A DNA stretch of 64,000 bases. Source: Paraprevotella xylaniphila YIT 11841. GTDB lineage: Bacteria > Bacteroidota > Bacteroidia > Bacteroidales > Bacteroidaceae. Positions 25,325-35,458 of this stretch are shown piece by piece. Position numbers and translations under genes: made by a program. Positions within the stretch are counted from its first letter, which is position 1. Each line of letters starts with the position of its first letter. The notes beneath the pieces are model-generated. The model ran no database searches and was not told the DNA's origin. It saw nothing but the letters and a program-made list of their open reading frames with translations. The stretch covers positions 1 to 64,000 of the forward strand of contig NZ_GL883837.1 in NCBI RefSeq assembly GCF_000205165.1, in the 5' to 3' direction.

Positions 25325-28156
25325 ATGTTACAAGGAAAAAATCCCATTCTCGGCATCATCCTACTCTTTTTCTTCTCTCTCCCGTCTTTTGCTCAAAATG
25401 CTTCAAATATATTGGAAGGAACCGTGCGCGACATAAAGGGAAAACCTATAGAGTTAGCTACGGTAAGCCTGAACAACGTCATAGGTTCCCATACCGACAG
25501 GAACGGACACTATAAGCTGACCCGGCTGAAAGAAGGTACCTACCAGTACCGTGTTTCTTTTGTAGGTTATGAAACGGTGACGGGCACGGTGCATATCCAA
25601 TCCTCAAAAACAAGACTGGATGTCACACTCAAAGAGCTGAGCCTCAACCTTAAGAATGTAACAGTGACAGCACGGCAAGAACAAATGGGCTCTAAATCGC
25701 TTATCGGAGAGGATGCCATACGCCACGTACAACCCAAAAGCCTGAACGATTTGTTGCAGCTCGTACCGGGCAACCTGATTGAAAATCCGAACTTGAACAA
25801 CTTAGGGCAGGCACACATACGCGAAATAGAAGATGACGACAACAATGCCTTAGGCACCTTGGTGGTAGTAGACGGCACCCCTTTAAGCAACGAATCGAAC
25901 CTGCAAGTGGTATCGCCCAGCAAATTCGGTGCCAATTCCGGCATGCAAAGCGACGGGATGAGCGAACAGACCACAGCCGGAAGAGGCGTGGACCTACGCA
26001 CCGTCAGTGCCGGAAATATAGAATCGATGGAGGTGATACGCGGTATCCCCTCCGTGGAATACGGTAATCTGACGTCGGGCGTAGTGGTGGTCAAGACCAA
26101 GGCGGGACACACGCCTTGGGAAGCCAAGTTCCAAACGGACCCAAACTCCAAACAAGTCTTCGCCGGCAAGGGATTCAACCTCAAAAGGGGCGGAGCTGCA
26201 AACTTCAGCGTAGACTGGTCGCAGTCGTGGGCCGATACGCGCAAGCACTACATGGGATACGACCGCATCACGGCCTCGGCCGGATACTCCGCCCAATTCG
26301 GGCCGCTTTCCCTTAACGTGAAAGGAGCCTTTTACTCTAACGTGAACAACCGTAAGGACGATCCCCAGTTCGAGGAACAACAAATACATTACAAAAACAC
26401 CAACGTGGGCGGACGGCTTTCCGTAAGCGGACGTTACAAGCCTGCCGGAGGCTTTCTCTCTTCGTTGGACTATAATCTCTCAGCTCAAATGTCACGCACG
26501 GTAGACAGCCACGACAATTGGGTGAACAATCCCGACGGACTGGTCACGACAGCCCGCGAACCGGGTGTACACGTAGCTCAGATACGTAATGTGGGCTACA
26601 CATCGGCTTACCGCATTGAGGGCATCCCCGTCAACCTGTATGCCCAGGCTGTGGCAAACAAATACTTGCAAATCTCGGAAAACGACTATGCCAACCTGAA
26701 ACTCGGCGCAGAATACACTTACGATGCCAACCGGGGTGAAGGATTCACTTACGACGAAAATAACCCGCCGCAAGCTCAAGGGGCACAGACTCTCCGTCCA
26801 CGGAGCTACAAGGACATACCTGCCCAAAGCACCTTGTCGGGTTTTGCCAGCAGCCGTCTGCGTAAGGGGTTGGGCTCCATGGGGCTTATGCTGGAAGCCG
26901 GAGTACGCGTCAGCAACATGTTTGTAGACCGGAAACAAAGCGGAGGTATCAGCCACTTCCTCGTAGCCGAGCCTCGTGTCAACGCCACGCTAAACCTGTT
27001 GGACAGCCGGAACAATCCTGTCTTCGACCTGCTAGCCCTGACCGGAGGTTTCGGCATCTCCAACAAGATGCCCACACTGATGTACCTCTATCCCGACTAT
27101 GCCTATTTCGACAATGCCAGCCTGTCTAAATACGGGACGGAAACAAAGGACCGTTTGGGATTGATCACGACGGACGTAGTAAAGAATACGGCTAATCCCG
27201 ACCTGCGTCCGGCACGCTCCACGAAATGGGAAGCGGGCCTGTCTTTCCGCATCAACAGGATAAAGGGTTTTGCCACTTTTTTCCATGAATCCCACCGGCA
27301 CGAACTGGGCTTTACGTCGCAACTCATCTGGCAAAACTATGACAAGTACACCGTGCCGGCCACGGCTACCGACCCCGTATTCGATGCCGCAAGCGGCGAC
27401 GTGACCTACCGCACGGACGGGACGGAGCATACAGCCCTGCGGACGAAGACCACCGAGATGTATACCTGGAGCCGGGCAGCCAACGGTACGACCACGCACA
27501 AGCATGGCATCGAGTACGGGTTGGACTTCGGTGAAATCAAGCCCTTGCACACCTCGCTGAACATCAGCGGGGCATGGTTCCATATCAAGCGCAAAAATGA
27601 GAACATGCCCCTGAACTATATCAATTCTTCGTTCGACTACGTAGGCGTGCTCCCTTCGGGCGGAGGGAACCTGCGAGACCGGTTCAATTCCACGTTCCGG
27701 CTCATCACCCACATCCCGGCCATCAAAATGGTATTCACCACATCGGTACAGGTCGTATGGTACGAAAGCACCCAAACCATCTACGAAGACGAGAACGGAA
27801 ACAGCCGCTACTATCTCAAGTCTTACGAAGACAAGGATTACCTGGTAGTCGACCCTGTGGGATACTACGACAAGCAGGGCCGTTACACGGCATGGAGCCC
27901 GGCCGATGCCGACGACGCGGACAAGTCGCGCATCATGTACCGCACACAACCTTACTTGTACGAAAAGGATGTCATCAAGCCATGGGCATTGCTGAGCTTC
28001 CGTTTTACCAAAGAAATAGGCCGTGTAGCCGAACTGTCCGTCATCGCCAACAACTTCACCAATACCAAGAAGTGGCACACCAACCCGCACAGCCTGGCCA
28101 AAACGCAACTATACCCGGACATGTACTTCGGAGCGGAACTGAAGCTGAAACTTTGA
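25325..28156 (+). CDS. TonB-dependent outer membrane receptor
   Basis: A 943-residue protein with signal peptide (cleaved near SLPSFAQ), a CarboxypepD_reg-like domain (about 28-113) that begins ILEGTVRDIKGKPIELATVS, a plug domain (about 120-255), then a 22-strand barrel to the C-terminal ELKLKL. There is no SusD partner. The barrel has an NPDL motif (NPDLRPARS, near residue 625), which occurs in heme receptors such as HmuR but also in other TonB receptors. It leads a seven-gene run with extracytoplasmic peptidases and a HmuY-like gene, so heme, metal or peptide uptake is the best guess. Confidence 0.88.
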   Translation: MLQGKNPILGIILLFFFSLPSFAQNASNILEGTVRDIKGKPIELATVSLNNVIGSHTDRNGHYKLTRLKEGTYQYRVSFVGYETVTGTVHIQSSKTRLDVTLKELSLNLKNVTVTARQEQMGSKSLIGEDAIRHVQPKSLNDLLQLVPGNLIENPNLNNLGQAHIREIEDDDNNALGTLVVVDGTPLSNESNLQVVSPSKFGANSGMQSDGMSEQTTAGRGVDLRTVSAGNIESMEVIRGIPSVEYGNLTSGVVVVKTKAGHTPWEAKFQTDPNSKQVFAGKGFNLKRGGAANFSVDWSQSWADTRKHYMGYDRITASAGYSAQFGPLSLNVKGAFYSNVNNRKDDPQFEEQQIHYKNTNVGGRLSVSGRYKPAGGFLSSLDYNLSAQMSRTVDSHDNWVNNPDGLVTTAREPGVHVAQIRNVGYTSAYRIEGIPVNLYAQAVANKYLQISENDYANLKLGAEYTYDANRGEGFTYDENNPPQAQGAQTLRPRSYKDIPAQSTLSGFASSRLRKGLGSMGLMLEAGVRVSNMFVDRKQSGGISHFLVAEPRVNATLNLLDSRNNPVFDLLALTGGFGISNKMPTLMYLYPDYAYFDNASLSKYGTETKDRLGLITTDVVKNTANPDLRPARSTKWEAGLSFRINRIKGFATFFHESHRHELGFTSQLIWQNYDKYTVPATATDPVFDAASGDVTYRTDGTEHTALRTKTTEMYTWSRAANGTTTHKHGIEYGLDFGEIKPLHTSLNISGAWFHIKRKNENMPLNYINSSFDYVGVLPSGGGNLRDRFNSTFRLITHIPAIKMVFTTSVQVVWYESTQTIYEDENGNSRYYLKSYEDKDYLVVDPVGYYDKQGRYTAWSPADADDADKSRIMYRTQPYLYEKDVIKPWALLSFRFTKEIGRVAELSVIANNFTNTKKWHTNPHSLAKTQLYPDMYFGAELKLKL

Positions 28157-28194
28157 GAGCACACCTATATATAAACATTTAACAAACAGAAAAC

Positions 28195-29412
28195 ATGAGA
28201 AAGAAGTTTCTTAAAAGTGGTGTCATAGCCATGATGGCCGTATGCGGCCTCTCCTTCGTGTCTTGTAGCGAAGATAACGACGAGGGTATGAAGAGTTACA
28301 AACTGACGGTCAGCTATTCCCTTCCATCGGACGTGGAAGCGTCTAACGTGGAAGAGCTTAAGCTCATTTTGGGTTCGACTACTAAAAACGACACGTTGTC
28401 CTTGGACGCTAACCCGAAAGAGATAGAACTTCCGCAGGGACAGTACAAAGTGACGGTCACCGGCAAGGTGGCCGATGAAGCCAAGGCTTCCCTCAGCGGC
28501 AGCACGTCAGTGGACCTTTATGCCCATACTCCGGTTACGGTCAACCTACAAAAAATCATGCAATCGACCCTGATATTCAAAACCATCCACAACGCAGGAA
28601 GCAAACAGTATTACATGCACGAGAGCTATTTTGAGATTGTCAACAACTCGGACGAAGTGCAATACTTGGACAACCTGATTCTGACTGCTCCTGCCGGGAA
28701 CCAACAAACGGCAAATGCATGGCAGGCCAATGGCTACGAAGACCTTTACGCCTGCGGACAGGGTTCCGTGGTGGCATTCCCCGGAAACGGGCACGACTAT
28801 CCCCTCCAACCGGGTGAGAGTGTCCTGATTGCCAACGATGCCACAAACCACAAACTGGCATACGGCGAAGATGCGTCGCAAGCGGCAGACTACGCCAACT
28901 GCCCGGACCTGAGCAACGCCGATTGGGAAATCTATTTGGACTACAACGCCAACGATGTGGACTATGCAGCTCCCAACTTGAAAACCATCTTCTACAACAA
29001 CAAATACATGTTTGCTTTCGGACTGGGAACCTCAGGACGTTCCTATGTGTTGGCAAAATTGCCGGAAGGCATGACACCGGAGGCTTACGCGGCTTTGGAG
29101 TCGAGCGTGATGTACGAACCGGGAACCTCATCCACTACTATGACCTATCTGGTCATCCCTAGCAAATATGTGCTTGACGCAGTAGACATCTACGATGCGG
29201 ACAGCGAAACCCATTACCCCACCTTCTTGCCGCAAGATGATGCTACCGGCGTGAAAGGCAACCCTATGTATTCGGCCAAATGTATCCGCCGCAAGGTCGT
29301 CGAAATGAAGAACGGGCGACCCGTCTACAAAGATACCAACGATTCTGCCGCCGATTTCTTGCGCGACCAACCGTTGACCCCGGGAGAAACTCCTACAAGT
29401 GTTGATGAATAA
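28195..29412 (+). CDS. DUF4876-type lipoprotein
   Basis: A 405-residue lipoprotein with signal peptide and lipobox (LSFVSC). Residues 33-120 form a carboxypeptidase-regulatory or Ig-like fold (YKLTVSYSLPSD...). The central part has IHNAGSKQYYMHESYFEIVNN, which matches the start of the DUF4876 region as I know it; assignment is by memory of the family. Probably outer-membrane anchored, working with the TonB receptor 38 bases upstream, as a substrate-binding partner might. Its ligand is unknown. Confidence 0.75.
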   Translation: MRKKFLKSGVIAMMAVCGLSFVSCSEDNDEGMKSYKLTVSYSLPSDVEASNVEELKLILGSTTKNDTLSLDANPKEIELPQGQYKVTVTGKVADEAKASLSGSTSVDLYAHTPVTVNLQKIMQSTLIFKTIHNAGSKQYYMHESYFEIVNNSDEVQYLDNLILTAPAGNQQTANAWQANGYEDLYACGQGSVVAFPGNGHDYPLQPGESVLIANDATNHKLAYGEDASQAADYANCPDLSNADWEIYLDYNANDVDYAAPNLKTIFYNNKYMFAFGLGTSGRSYVLAKLPEGMTPEAYAALESSVMYEPGTSSTTMTYLVIPSKYVLDAVDIYDADSETHYPTFLPQDDATGVKGNPMYSAKCIRRKVVEMKNGRPVYKDTNDSAADFLRDQPLTPGETPTSVDE

Positions 29413-29424
29413 TTATGAGAACTG

Positions 29425-29456
29425 ACAGGGACGGGATCAAATCCCATCCCTGTTTT
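29425..29456 (+). terminator. Internal terminator or attenuator hairpin
   Basis: 13-base arms (29425-29437 and 29441-29453, one mismatch) with a 3-base loop, followed by TTTT. It lies between the DUF4876 and DUF6850 genes, so it probably lowers transcription of the peptidase genes relative to the receptor genes. Confidence 0.65.
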
Positions 29457-29470
29457 AATCCGAAAAGAAA

Positions 29471-31066
29471 ATGAAACGTTACTTCCTGTTACTGTCGTTG
29501 AGTTTGGGTCCACTCGTCCCAATGCACGCGCAATCTTTAGAAGAGTACCGAAGCGAATGGAATGAAAGTTCGGCTAATGTGTCGGACAATATCCGGTATA
29601 CTAGCCTGAACCCCTCGCGCATCTCTTCTAATTCCTACAAAAACAAGGGTGTGGCCAAACTGGACTATACGATTGGACGTGGAAGTTACCGGGCGGTGGA
29701 TGAAGGTAGACAGTCGGATAATCTCAAGTTTTATATGGGTGGAATTAAAAACCTGGGCAAGGTAGACGTGTCGGGCTTCATCAGTTACCGTAATTTACAA
29801 GAGAAAGACAAGAAGTGGAACTCCACCCTTTTCCTCAACCCCGATAACCCATTTGTGCTTTGCGATTCAGTGGCAAGCGACGCTACCACGGAATCTTTTG
29901 AAATGGGCATGACGGCCTCTTATGCATGGAATGAATCCTGGAAAGGGGGAATCTCTATCGGATTGACATTAGGAAGCCTGTCCGACCAGACAGACCCTCG
30001 CCCCAAAACCAATACCACCGTCCTGCCTATTTACGTAGGAGCGGAACACCGGTTGAACTCCCAATGGGCACTAGGTGCTACGGCCGGCATTTCCTTTTAT
30101 AATTCGGACATCGCCTATACGTTGGTCAACACACTCAACAGCCACCGTTATTTCCTGATGAAAGGTATGGGGGACTATTACCGTATCTCGTCGGGTGACG
30201 TATCAGGCTACCAACGTGCCTATAAGGGACTGAATTATACCGGTGCCTTGCAACTTGTATGGGAACCGGAACACAAAAAATACGGGAATTTCACGGAAGT
30301 CCGTTATACGCATGTTTCGGAAGAAGCTACAGACGGAGGTTCTTCCTATAAATTTTACGGAGGAGACTACACTTCGGATGAATGGATGCTACAGAACCGT
30401 TTCCTCCTCTCCCCTCACCGTCTGACACGTCACCATCTGGTATTGACGGCTTCCTACCATTCCGGAAAAGGTATATGGCGGGACCAGAAAATGATGACAG
30501 ACACCGAACACGGGAACCTGGTATATTACGAGACGCTCAGCAAATATAAAATTCAGGATGACCAGCGAATGACCGCCGGACTGGAATATCGCTTCGAACG
30601 ATTGAAAGACGACAAGCAGGATTTCTTCGTAGACGCTTTGGCCGCATTCACGTCATCTGCCTATAATCACCAGTTGTCCACCGGAAAAGCCAAACAAACA
30701 TCCACCTTACTAACCACACAACTTTCTGCAGGCAAGTTCCTGAAAATCAAATCTGCAGGTTTGGACTTGTCTGTCCATGGCGGTTACCGTATACCGTTGA
30801 ACCGCACTTACGGAAATGGAAACACCAGAACGGCCGATGAAGACATTTCTGCCGTATACACCCGTCCACAATTCGAGTATGCCACTTCCGGACACGCCTT
30901 GATAGGGGCTTTGGCACAAGTAGCAATCCCCCTTCCTAAGAAAATAACTTTAGGCATTTATATATCCACGGATTTCAAGTTCTATAGGGACAAGAACGAA
31001 TATGATGATACTTTCGACGGTACGAACCGTTCGCTTTCTACCGCAGGAGTATATTTGCAATTTTAA
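29471..31066 (+). CDS. DUF6850-type outer membrane beta-barrel protein
   Basis: A 531-residue protein with a signal peptide (MKRYFLLLSLSLGPLVPMHAQ), then many short amphipathic strands with a C-terminal STAGVYLQF, ending in Phe as barrels do. The N-terminal mature part (YRSEWNESSANVSDNIRYTS) and the overall pattern match the Bacteroidales DUF6850 family found with TonB receptors and DUF4876 proteins. It starts 58 bases after DUF4876, beyond an internal hairpin. Role unknown; perhaps a second channel or surface component of the uptake system. Confidence 0.75.
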   Translation: MKRYFLLLSLSLGPLVPMHAQSLEEYRSEWNESSANVSDNIRYTSLNPSRISSNSYKNKGVAKLDYTIGRGSYRAVDEGRQSDNLKFYMGGIKNLGKVDVSGFISYRNLQEKDKKWNSTLFLNPDNPFVLCDSVASDATTESFEMGMTASYAWNESWKGGISIGLTLGSLSDQTDPRPKTNTTVLPIYVGAEHRLNSQWALGATAGISFYNSDIAYTLVNTLNSHRYFLMKGMGDYYRISSGDVSGYQRAYKGLNYTGALQLVWEPEHKKYGNFTEVRYTHVSEEATDGGSSYKFYGGDYTSDEWMLQNRFLLSPHRLTRHHLVLTASYHSGKGIWRDQKMMTDTEHGNLVYYETLSKYKIQDDQRMTAGLEYRFERLKDDKQDFFVDALAAFTSSAYNHQLSTGKAKQTSTLLTTQLSAGKFLKIKSAGLDLSVHGGYRIPLNRTYGNGNTRTADEDISAVYTRPQFEYATSGHALIGALAQVAIPLPKKITLGIYISTDFKFYRDKNEYDDTFDGTNRSLSTAGVYLQF

Positions 31067-31077
31067 GGATTAGTTTT

Positions 31078-33261
31078 ATGAGAAAAAGAAACATCTACTC
31101 TATTATCAGCCTGTGGTGCGTGCTATTCTTTTGCCCTACACTGCACGCCGAACGAAAAGGCTTTGCCGTCGTCATCGACTCCATCAGCTACCAACAGGCT
31201 CAACACGAACTGGCTGAATACATCCAGGCATTGGAATCCAAACAACATTTCAAAGTCTATACCGTAATCGACCGGTGGGGAATACCGGATTCTATCCGTG
31301 CTACTCTCAAAGGTCTGCACGCCCGGCCTCACGAAGCCATCATAGGCACCGTTTTTATCGGTGACATCCCCATTCCTATGATTCGCGACGCACAGCATCT
31401 TTGCAGTGCGTTCAAGATGAGCCAGAAAATGCCTTGGCAAGAATCCTCTGTCCCGTCAGACCGTTATTATGACGACTTCTCGTTGCAATTCGACTTTCTG
31501 AAACGCGACAGTATAGCCCCATATTATTACTATTCATTATCGGCACGGGGAAGTCAGCAAGTACACCCCGATTTGTTTTCCGGACGCATCCGTCCCACCG
31601 ACGGCGATATACCCGGTTCACGTTACACCAAGCTCAAAGCTTACTTGCAGAAAGCAACGGAAGCAAAATTGCATCCCGAACGTATGATGTCCGTCTTTGT
31701 CTATACAGGCAGCGGCAGCCTGTCAGAATCCAAAACGGCCCATATCGACGAAATGGCTTCCATGCATGCCCACTTCCCTTCGCTCGCACACCGTCCCAAT
31801 GCCTACCGCTACATGGACTATTCCGACGAGAAACTCATCAAACAAAAATTGATGAACGCGCTCATGTCGCCGGACCTGAGCGTGGCTTTCATGCACCATC
31901 ATGGCGATTACGACACACAGTACCTCAGTGCTTGGCCCCAACCCTCAACTGCGGAAGAAGCACGCGAGTACTTGCTGCATTGTTACCGCGCCTCCCTGAG
32001 CCGTGCCCGGCATTTCGGATATGATACGGACAGTATCAGACGAAACTTACAAAGCCGGGACCAGTTACCCGACGCTTGGATGGCAGAGTTGGATGACAGC
32101 ACTTTGGCAAAGGACGACTCTTTGGAAAGCGCCATGACCCACATTGTGTTGTCTGATTTCGCCCGCTACGCTTTCCGGCCGAATTGCAGAGTAGCCTTCT
32201 GGGACGCCTGTTACAACGGTTCCTGGCATCGTGAGAGCTGCATTGCCAACGAATACATATTCCAACCGGGAAAGACAATCTGCGGACTGGGAGGCTCTGT
32301 CAACGTACTTCAGGACAAGTGGCCGGACCGCTTTGCCGGCCTGTTGGAACAGGGTGTTATGATCGGATTCCTGAACCAACTCAATCCCGATTTGGAAATG
32401 CACGTGGTAGGCGACCCCACTTTTGCATTCCTTCCGGAACAAGATCACTCTCTTAATGACCTCATCAGTTCCGGCAAGCCGAAAGATTGGAAAAGGTTGC
32501 TCCGCCACAGTCTCCATCCGGATATACAGGCATTGGCCTTGCACCAATTGCAAGAAAGCAAGGAAGTTTCCGACCCACACCTGTTGGAATATCTGAAAAC
32601 GTCACCCTACGGAAGTGTCCGCCTGGAAGCGTTCTTGCTCCTCCAACAACAGCATTCCGACGACTTTGTCTCTGCCATTGAAAACGCGGCATACGACAAT
32701 TTCGAATTGCTGCAGCGTTTTGCAGTCAATGCGCTTATCAAAAACGGTGACCCTCGTCTGGCAAATACGCTGGCCGGGAAACTCTGCGACGTAAATACAT
32801 CGGCGCGAGTGGCATTCAATGCCCTGCAAGGCGCACAGTTCTTTTCCCGACAGGACCTGCTCCCCGCCGTAGAAGACAAGCTCCGGCAAATGGCTCCCTA
32901 CGTGGTCCACCCCGGAACTTATGCCGAAAAAGTATTGAAAAACGCCGGAAACTATGCCGGAAGATGGGACGAAGAGATTGAAAAGCTGTGTAAAGGGGAA
33001 ATGTCCCGCAAACGTGCTTTGGCACAAATCAACTTCATGCGAATCTATTGCCCGCCTTACCTCTTGCCCCAAGTTGCCGATTATGCCGCCACGCTAAAAG
33101 ACGACGAACTGCTGTTACCGTTACTCGAGGCTTTGGGATGGCACCGCCAGGCCTATACTTCGGCACAGGTACTCCCCGTAGTGGAAAAACTCATGAAAGA
33201 CCCTTCCCACTCGGAACAAGTGCGCCAAGAAGCTCTGAAAACCTACAAACGATTAAAATAA
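31078..33261 (+). CDS. Caspase-fold (gingipain/C25-like) peptidase with HEAT-like repeats, copy A
   Basis: A 727-residue protein with a signal peptide (to about residue 24, ALHA-type site) and no lipobox. Residues 25-450 form the peptidase-like part: GTVFIGDIPIPMIRD, SGRIRP, a histidine cluster FMHHHGD (H273-H275) and DACYNGSWH with Cys378, then HVVGDPTF. His-Gly and Cys-x-x-Gly motifs in this order fit clan CD/C25 peptidases. Residues about 460-727 are repeated helix pairs like HEAT repeats (HQLQESKEVSDPHLLEYL, ...RQEALKTYKRLK). No T9SS sorting domain is seen. It starts 11 bases after DUF6850. Activity and cut site are inferred from motifs only. Confidence 0.72.
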   Translation: MRKRNIYSIISLWCVLFFCPTLHAERKGFAVVIDSISYQQAQHELAEYIQALESKQHFKVYTVIDRWGIPDSIRATLKGLHARPHEAIIGTVFIGDIPIPMIRDAQHLCSAFKMSQKMPWQESSVPSDRYYDDFSLQFDFLKRDSIAPYYYYSLSARGSQQVHPDLFSGRIRPTDGDIPGSRYTKLKAYLQKATEAKLHPERMMSVFVYTGSGSLSESKTAHIDEMASMHAHFPSLAHRPNAYRYMDYSDEKLIKQKLMNALMSPDLSVAFMHHHGDYDTQYLSAWPQPSTAEEAREYLLHCYRASLSRARHFGYDTDSIRRNLQSRDQLPDAWMAELDDSTLAKDDSLESAMTHIVLSDFARYAFRPNCRVAFWDACYNGSWHRESCIANEYIFQPGKTICGLGGSVNVLQDKWPDRFAGLLEQGVMIGFLNQLNPDLEMHVVGDPTFAFLPEQDHSLNDLISSGKPKDWKRLLRHSLHPDIQALALHQLQESKEVSDPHLLEYLKTSPYGSVRLEAFLLLQQQHSDDFVSAIENAAYDNFELLQRFAVNALIKNGDPRLANTLAGKLCDVNTSARVAFNALQGAQFFSRQDLLPAVEDKLRQMAPYVVHPGTYAEKVLKNAGNYAGRWDEEIEKLCKGEMSRKRALAQINFMRIYCPPYLLPQVADYAATLKDDELLLPLLEALGWHRQAYTSAQVLPVVEKLMKDPSHSEQVRQEALKTYKRLK

Positions 33262-33283
33262 CCCTCATAGAACAAGGAACATC

Positions 33284-35458
33284 ATGAAAAAATTATTATT
33301 ATCCGTCCTTACTTGCCTGGCTTTTACGGCTCAAACTGCGGCACGTAACGGATTTGCCATCGTCATAGACTCGGTAAGTTATCAGGAAGCACGGCCTGAA
33401 GTGGACGCTTATGCCCGCGCCATAGAACGCCTACATGGCCTTAAAGTGTACACGGTCATCGACCGGTGGCAGATGCCCGACTCCATCCGTGCCACCCTGA
33501 AACATTTGCACGAACAGAAATCCGATCCTATCGTAGGGACTGTTTTCGTGGGAGACATCCCCATCGTCATGGTTCGCGACGCACAGCACCTGACCAGTGC
33601 CTTCAAGATGAACCAAAAGAATGACCGCCGCGAATCGTCTGTCCCTTCAGACCGGTTCTACGACGACTTCGGCCTGCAATTCGAGTTTCAGGGGAAGGAT
33701 GAGGAGAAACCTTATTTTTATTATTCCCTCACCCCCCAAAGCAGCCAGAAAGTCTATCCGGACTTGTACAGCGGACGTATCCGGCCTACCGACACGCCCG
33801 AAAGCTCCCGCTACCAGAAGCTCAGGGAATATCTGACCAAGGCTGTAAGGGAGAAAGAAAGACAACGGACGCTCGGACAACTGTTTTTCTTCGGCGGCCA
33901 CGGGTATATCTCCGAATCCAAAACCGCCCGCATGGACGAGAAAGCGGCTTATTTCGAACATTTTCCCTCATTGGCCGGACGCACCAACCGCATTAGCTAT
34001 ATGGACCACACCGACCACAATCCGGTAAAAGAACATCTGATGAACGAAATGATGCGTACCGACCTGGATCTGGCCATCTTGCACCACCACGGCTATTTCG
34101 ATACGGAATACCTGAACGGTACGGCTCCCATCCGCACGGTGCGCGAGGCTAAGGAGTTTATCATCCGCAACGTGAGGATGCACGTGGAGGAAGCCCGCGA
34201 AAGAGGACGTAATTACGACTCCCTGCGCGTGGTACTGGAGAAACGTTTCGACCTGCCGTCCACCTGGCTCGGCGACAACCCTCTAGCCGACAGCCTGCGC
34301 ATCGCCGACTCTACCCTCGTAGCTAACGAAGACCTGCATCTGGAGGATTTCAAGATATTCGGCTACCGCCCCAATGTACCCGTCGTAGTGATTGATGCCT
34401 GTTTCTGCGGCTCCTTCCACCAGGATGACTGCATAGCGAACGAATACATCTTCCAGCCGGGCTCTACGGTGGCTGTCATAGCCAATACGGTCAATGCCTT
34501 GCAAGACAAATGGTACGACCGTTTCATCGGACTGACAGCCCAAGGCGGTTGCGTAGGAGACGTTGTACGCTTTTCCAATCTCCTGGAGTCCCATGTCATC
34601 GGTGATCCCACGTTCCGCTTTGCCCCCGTGCCCGGAAGTGTGGATGTGGACGGCCTGCTGTTGCGAAATAAGGTCTCTTCTTGGAAAAGGCTGTTGAAAA
34701 GCCCTTTGCCGGACGTGCAGTCATTGGCCATCGAACAGTTGAGAAGAGCCGGTGCGCTCTCGTCAGCCGACCTGCTCCGCATCTATCGTGAATCCCCTTA
34801 CGGCGTAGTCCGCTTAGAAGCGCTGATGGCCCTCTCTGCCACCCCCGACGACCATTTCATCACAGCCGTGACGGAAGCCTCGCAGGATGCCTACGAACTG
34901 GTACAGCGCCAAGCGATACGCTTCATCGCCAAAAACGGCGACCGACGCCTTATTCCGGCCCTCATCCGGCTGTCTATCGCCAATAACACCAGCGACCGTT
35001 GCAACTTTAATGTCATGACGGCTCTCGCCTGCTTCCCCAAAGAAGACCTACTCGCCGAATTCGACCGGCAGTTCGATGCGCCATCCGTACAATACCTCGA
35101 CAAGAACAACCTCCGCGGTAAAATCAGAAATACCATAGCCCACAGTGCCGACCGTCTGACCACCGACATCGACAAGGTGGTGAAGGGCGAAGCCTCAGAA
35201 AAAGACCGGACCTTCACCATCCGTGCCCTACGCAACACCTTGCCGCACCACAAAGTTCCGGAGTTGTTGGTTTATCTGCAGGACTGCGGAGACGGGAACA
35301 CTCAAATCTTGCTGCTCGAAGCCTTAGGATGGCACACCGTTTCCTGCCATGCCGCCGACATCGCGGCGACAGCCTTGAAAATGAGCGAAGACGCATCGCT
35401 CCCCGATGCCGTCCGACAGGAAGCCCTGAAAACCTACCGCCGCATCCATGAAAAGTAA
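33284..35458 (+). CDS. Caspase-fold (gingipain/C25-like) peptidase with HEAT-like repeats, copy B
   Basis: A 724-residue tandem paralogue of the gene before it, with the same order: signal peptide (MKKLLLSVLTCLAFTAQTAA), GTVFVGDIPIVMVRD, LYSGRIRPTD, LHHHG (H267-H269), DACFCGSFH with Cys373, SHVIGDPTF, then HEAT-like helices ending RQEALKTYRRI. The likely catalytic His and Cys are kept in both copies. The paralogues differ most in the repeat half, which could set different protein partners. It begins 22 bases after copy A, and its last codons overlap the next gene by 11 bases. Confidence 0.72.
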   Translation: MKKLLLSVLTCLAFTAQTAARNGFAIVIDSVSYQEARPEVDAYARAIERLHGLKVYTVIDRWQMPDSIRATLKHLHEQKSDPIVGTVFVGDIPIVMVRDAQHLTSAFKMNQKNDRRESSVPSDRFYDDFGLQFEFQGKDEEKPYFYYSLTPQSSQKVYPDLYSGRIRPTDTPESSRYQKLREYLTKAVREKERQRTLGQLFFFGGHGYISESKTARMDEKAAYFEHFPSLAGRTNRISYMDHTDHNPVKEHLMNEMMRTDLDLAILHHHGYFDTEYLNGTAPIRTVREAKEFIIRNVRMHVEEARERGRNYDSLRVVLEKRFDLPSTWLGDNPLADSLRIADSTLVANEDLHLEDFKIFGYRPNVPVVVIDACFCGSFHQDDCIANEYIFQPGSTVAVIANTVNALQDKWYDRFIGLTAQGGCVGDVVRFSNLLESHVIGDPTFRFAPVPGSVDVDGLLLRNKVSSWKRLLKSPLPDVQSLAIEQLRRAGALSSADLLRIYRESPYGVVRLEALMALSATPDDHFITAVTEASQDAYELVQRQAIRFIAKNGDRRLIPALIRLSIANNTSDRCNFNVMTALACFPKEDLLAEFDRQFDAPSVQYLDKNNLRGKIRNTIAHSADRLTTDIDKVVKGEASEKDRTFTIRALRNTLPHHKVPELLVYLQDCGDGNTQILLLEALGWHTVSCHAADIAATALKMSEDASLPDAVRQEALKTYRRIHEK

